Assembly (NCBI GenBank): GCA_018713105.1
Contig: DVFT01000171.1
Location: forward strand, 1-37,621
DNA length: 37,621 bases
Direction: 5' to 3'
Source: Candidatus Limivivens merdigallinarum
Lineage (GTDB): Bacteria; Bacillota; Clostridia; Lachnospirales; Lachnospiraceae
Shown: one piece after another, positions 35,953 to 37,621 of the stretch
How the letters are laid out: every line of letters begins with the position of its first letter
Position numbering within the stretch: position 1 is the stretch's first letter
Notes under the pieces: generated by a model
Told to the model about the DNA's origin: nothing
The model's database searches: none
Seen by the model: the letters and a program-made list of their open reading frames with translations, nothing else
Made by a program: the position numbers and the translations under genes

Positions 35953-37317
35953 TTAGTTCAGAACTTCGTTAATGGCTGCATCCAGCTCTTCCTTGGACGG
36001 AACGATGGAGCTGAATTTCAGCTGCCCGTTGATGCAAATGGACGGCAGGTTCTTTACGCCCATCTTCTTGCAGCGGGCGATATTTTCCTTGATGGTGAAC
36101 TTGTATTCCACCATGTCGATCTTGTCGCCGAAGGTATCCTTTGCCTCGTTTGCCGCTCCCATCATATAGGTGCAGGCTGCACAGGTTGCGGAATCCAGGG
36201 TAAATACTTCTACCAGCGGCTTCTCAAGATGCTCGTAGTCCGGGATTTCCACCTCGATGTCATCATCAGCAGCCACATAATTTTTCACCATCTCACGTAC
36301 TTCGTCCGGCTGGGTCACTGCCTGCACCACGCCGATGGTGTTCTCCACCGGAACCGCATAGGGCATATCGCAGCCCGGGGAAAGGATGAAGTTTCTCTTG
36401 TCCTCCATGCTGTCCAGAAGGTCGATGACATACTTCATATTGTCCTGCTGGGTACCGTGGAGCATAATGGTGGTCAGAGGAATGTTTCCTCCGATACAGA
36501 TGTTGTAGCTGTCCGTGATCTTCTTAGCTGCCAGGAGATCTACGTTTTCATCCACAGAGATCGCGTCCGGACCGGTCTTGCACATAACTTCAATATTTCT
36601 GGTGGCATCTCCGCATACAAAGAAGGAAGAGAAAGCTCCTTTTTCGCGGATGAAGGAGAACAGCTCAGAGAAGGGCTTGTGCATGAACTCCTCGAAATGC
36701 GCGGAAGAGATCTGGGAGATCAGCGGATCCACCACAGCGATCACGTCCATGCCTGCCTCGATGTAGTAGCTTGCTATAGCCTTTGCCACTTTCATGCAGT
36801 ATTCCAGGAAATCCTCCACCGCTTCCGGATCATCGAACATATCCATGAAAATGTTATTGCCGCGGAGGTGCGCCGCCAGCGTAAACGGACCGCAGATCAG
36901 CCCGTAGAGTGCCGTGGTATCTCCCACGCTCTCCTTTACGCGCTTCATCACATCCAGGATCATGGGAATACGGCCGTCCTCTTTGGAAGGAATGGTGCAG
37001 TCGCAAGGCGTCACCAGATCCTCGTCATCCTCCATTGGGTGGGCGGATACGGATGGCGGAGCATCCTCCGCCCAGGTCAGTTCGCAGCCCAGGCACTCTG
37101 CCTCTACCTGAAGGTCAAAGATGACCGGAAGCCCTGAGGGCTTGTAGAGCCGGTGCACTTCCATCAGCGCTCTATACAGGTTGTCCCCGTTTGAGAGCAC
37201 GTCCTTGGCGTTGCAGTGGATGAGCTGTCCTGCATGGACTCCCGCAAAGGGAACCCAAGCTACATTTGGAGTTTCTTCATGTCTTAAGGTTGCCAGAATC
37301 AGTTCTTTTGGTGTCAT
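35953..37317 (-). CDS. Uroporphyrinogen decarboxylase (URO-D/MtaA-CmuA) family methyltransferase-like protein with C-terminal thioredoxin-like domain
   Basis: MTPKELILATLRHEETPNVAWVPFAGVHAGQLI start; LICGPFTLAAHLRG; VCGDATRNIEVMCKTGPDAISVDE; LSPGCDMPYAVPVENT; C-terminal EVFTLDSATCAACTYMMGAANEAKDTFG...MGVKNLPSICINGQL. Confidence 0.9.
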   Translation of the reverse strand: MTPKELILATLRHEETPNVAWVPFAGVHAGQLIHCNAKDVLSNGDNLYRALMEVHRLYKPSGLPVIFDLQVEAECLGCELTWAEDAPPSVSAHPMEDDEDLVTPCDCTIPSKEDGRIPMILDVMKRVKESVGDTTALYGLICGPFTLAAHLRGNNIFMDMFDDPEAVEDFLEYCMKVAKAIASYYIEAGMDVIAVVDPLISQISSAHFEEFMHKPFSELFSFIREKGAFSSFFVCGDATRNIEVMCKTGPDAISVDENVDLLAAKKITDSYNICIGGNIPLTTIMLHGTQQDNMKYVIDLLDSMEDKRNFILSPGCDMPYAVPVENTIGVVQAVTQPDEVREMVKNYVAADDDIEVEIPDYEHLEKPLVEVFTLDSATCAACTYMMGAANEAKDTFGDKIDMVEYKFTIKENIARCKKMGVKNLPSICINGQLKFSSIVPSKEELDAAINEVLN

Positions 37318-37383
37318 TTTGGTTACCTCGCCTTTCTTGTATTGTTTTTCCTTTTCTTTTGTATCTGTCTCTCGTTACTAACT

Positions 37384-37411
37384 ATTATAAAGAGGAAATT
37401 TTTTTCGTCAA
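37384..37411 (-). promoter_or_regulatory. Promoter of the UroD-thioredoxin operon
   Basis: Minus strand TTGACG (37411-37406), 16-bp spacer, TATAAT (37389-37384). Confidence 0.75.
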
Positions 37412-37621
37412 TACTTCCAGGCAAACCTGCAAATTAGTTCGGAAAATTCGATAAAAACTACTAATCCGGCGCTTTTATTGGATTTAGTCTAATATGGTTT
37501 CTAAGGTTTTCTGAGATATTTTGGTAATTTCTCATTTCGGTTTGGTAAAAATTTCAGGTATGCTTTCTCATCACAGGAGCGACCGTCTTACCTGCCTTCA
37601 CGGAGTATCTGCTCGTATTGT

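Noticed and set aside
1-37621. CRISPR array, prophage or integrative element
   Set aside because: No regularly spaced direct repeats, and no integrase, capsid, terminase or conjugation genes among the ORFs.

Overview
This looks like a chromosomal segment from an anaerobic Firmicute, Lachnospiraceae-like by gene content. It carries housekeeping genes (ileS, glgP, ilvBN) and several accessory modules. No rRNA, tRNA, CRISPR array, transposase or prophage genes were seen. The parts most worth a second look are four. (1) A minus-strand operon (about 37.3 to 31.4 kb) encodes a UroD/MtaA-type methyltransferase fused to a CxxC thioredoxin domain, a G3E GTPase with an atypical Cys motif, a Cys-rich DUF5714-like protein and a complete SsuABC/TauABC-type importer, with a PadR regulator after it. 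A long hairpin and a palindrome lie between its first two genes. (2) A self-contained plus-strand operon (15.6 to 20.0 kb) encodes a P-type ATPase with Na+/K+-ATPase-like (type IIC) motifs and two stand-alone RCK/TrkA proteins. Its structured 5' leader starts at the predicted transcription start. (3) A corrinoid protein, a three-module corrinoid activator and a divergent PocR-AraC regulator (11.0 to 15.6 kb) have no adjacent substrate methyltransferase. (4) A dispersed hairpin repeat of about 70 bp occurs in two full copies and one truncated copy. Functional calls come from motif recognition in the supplied translations; no database search was possible.
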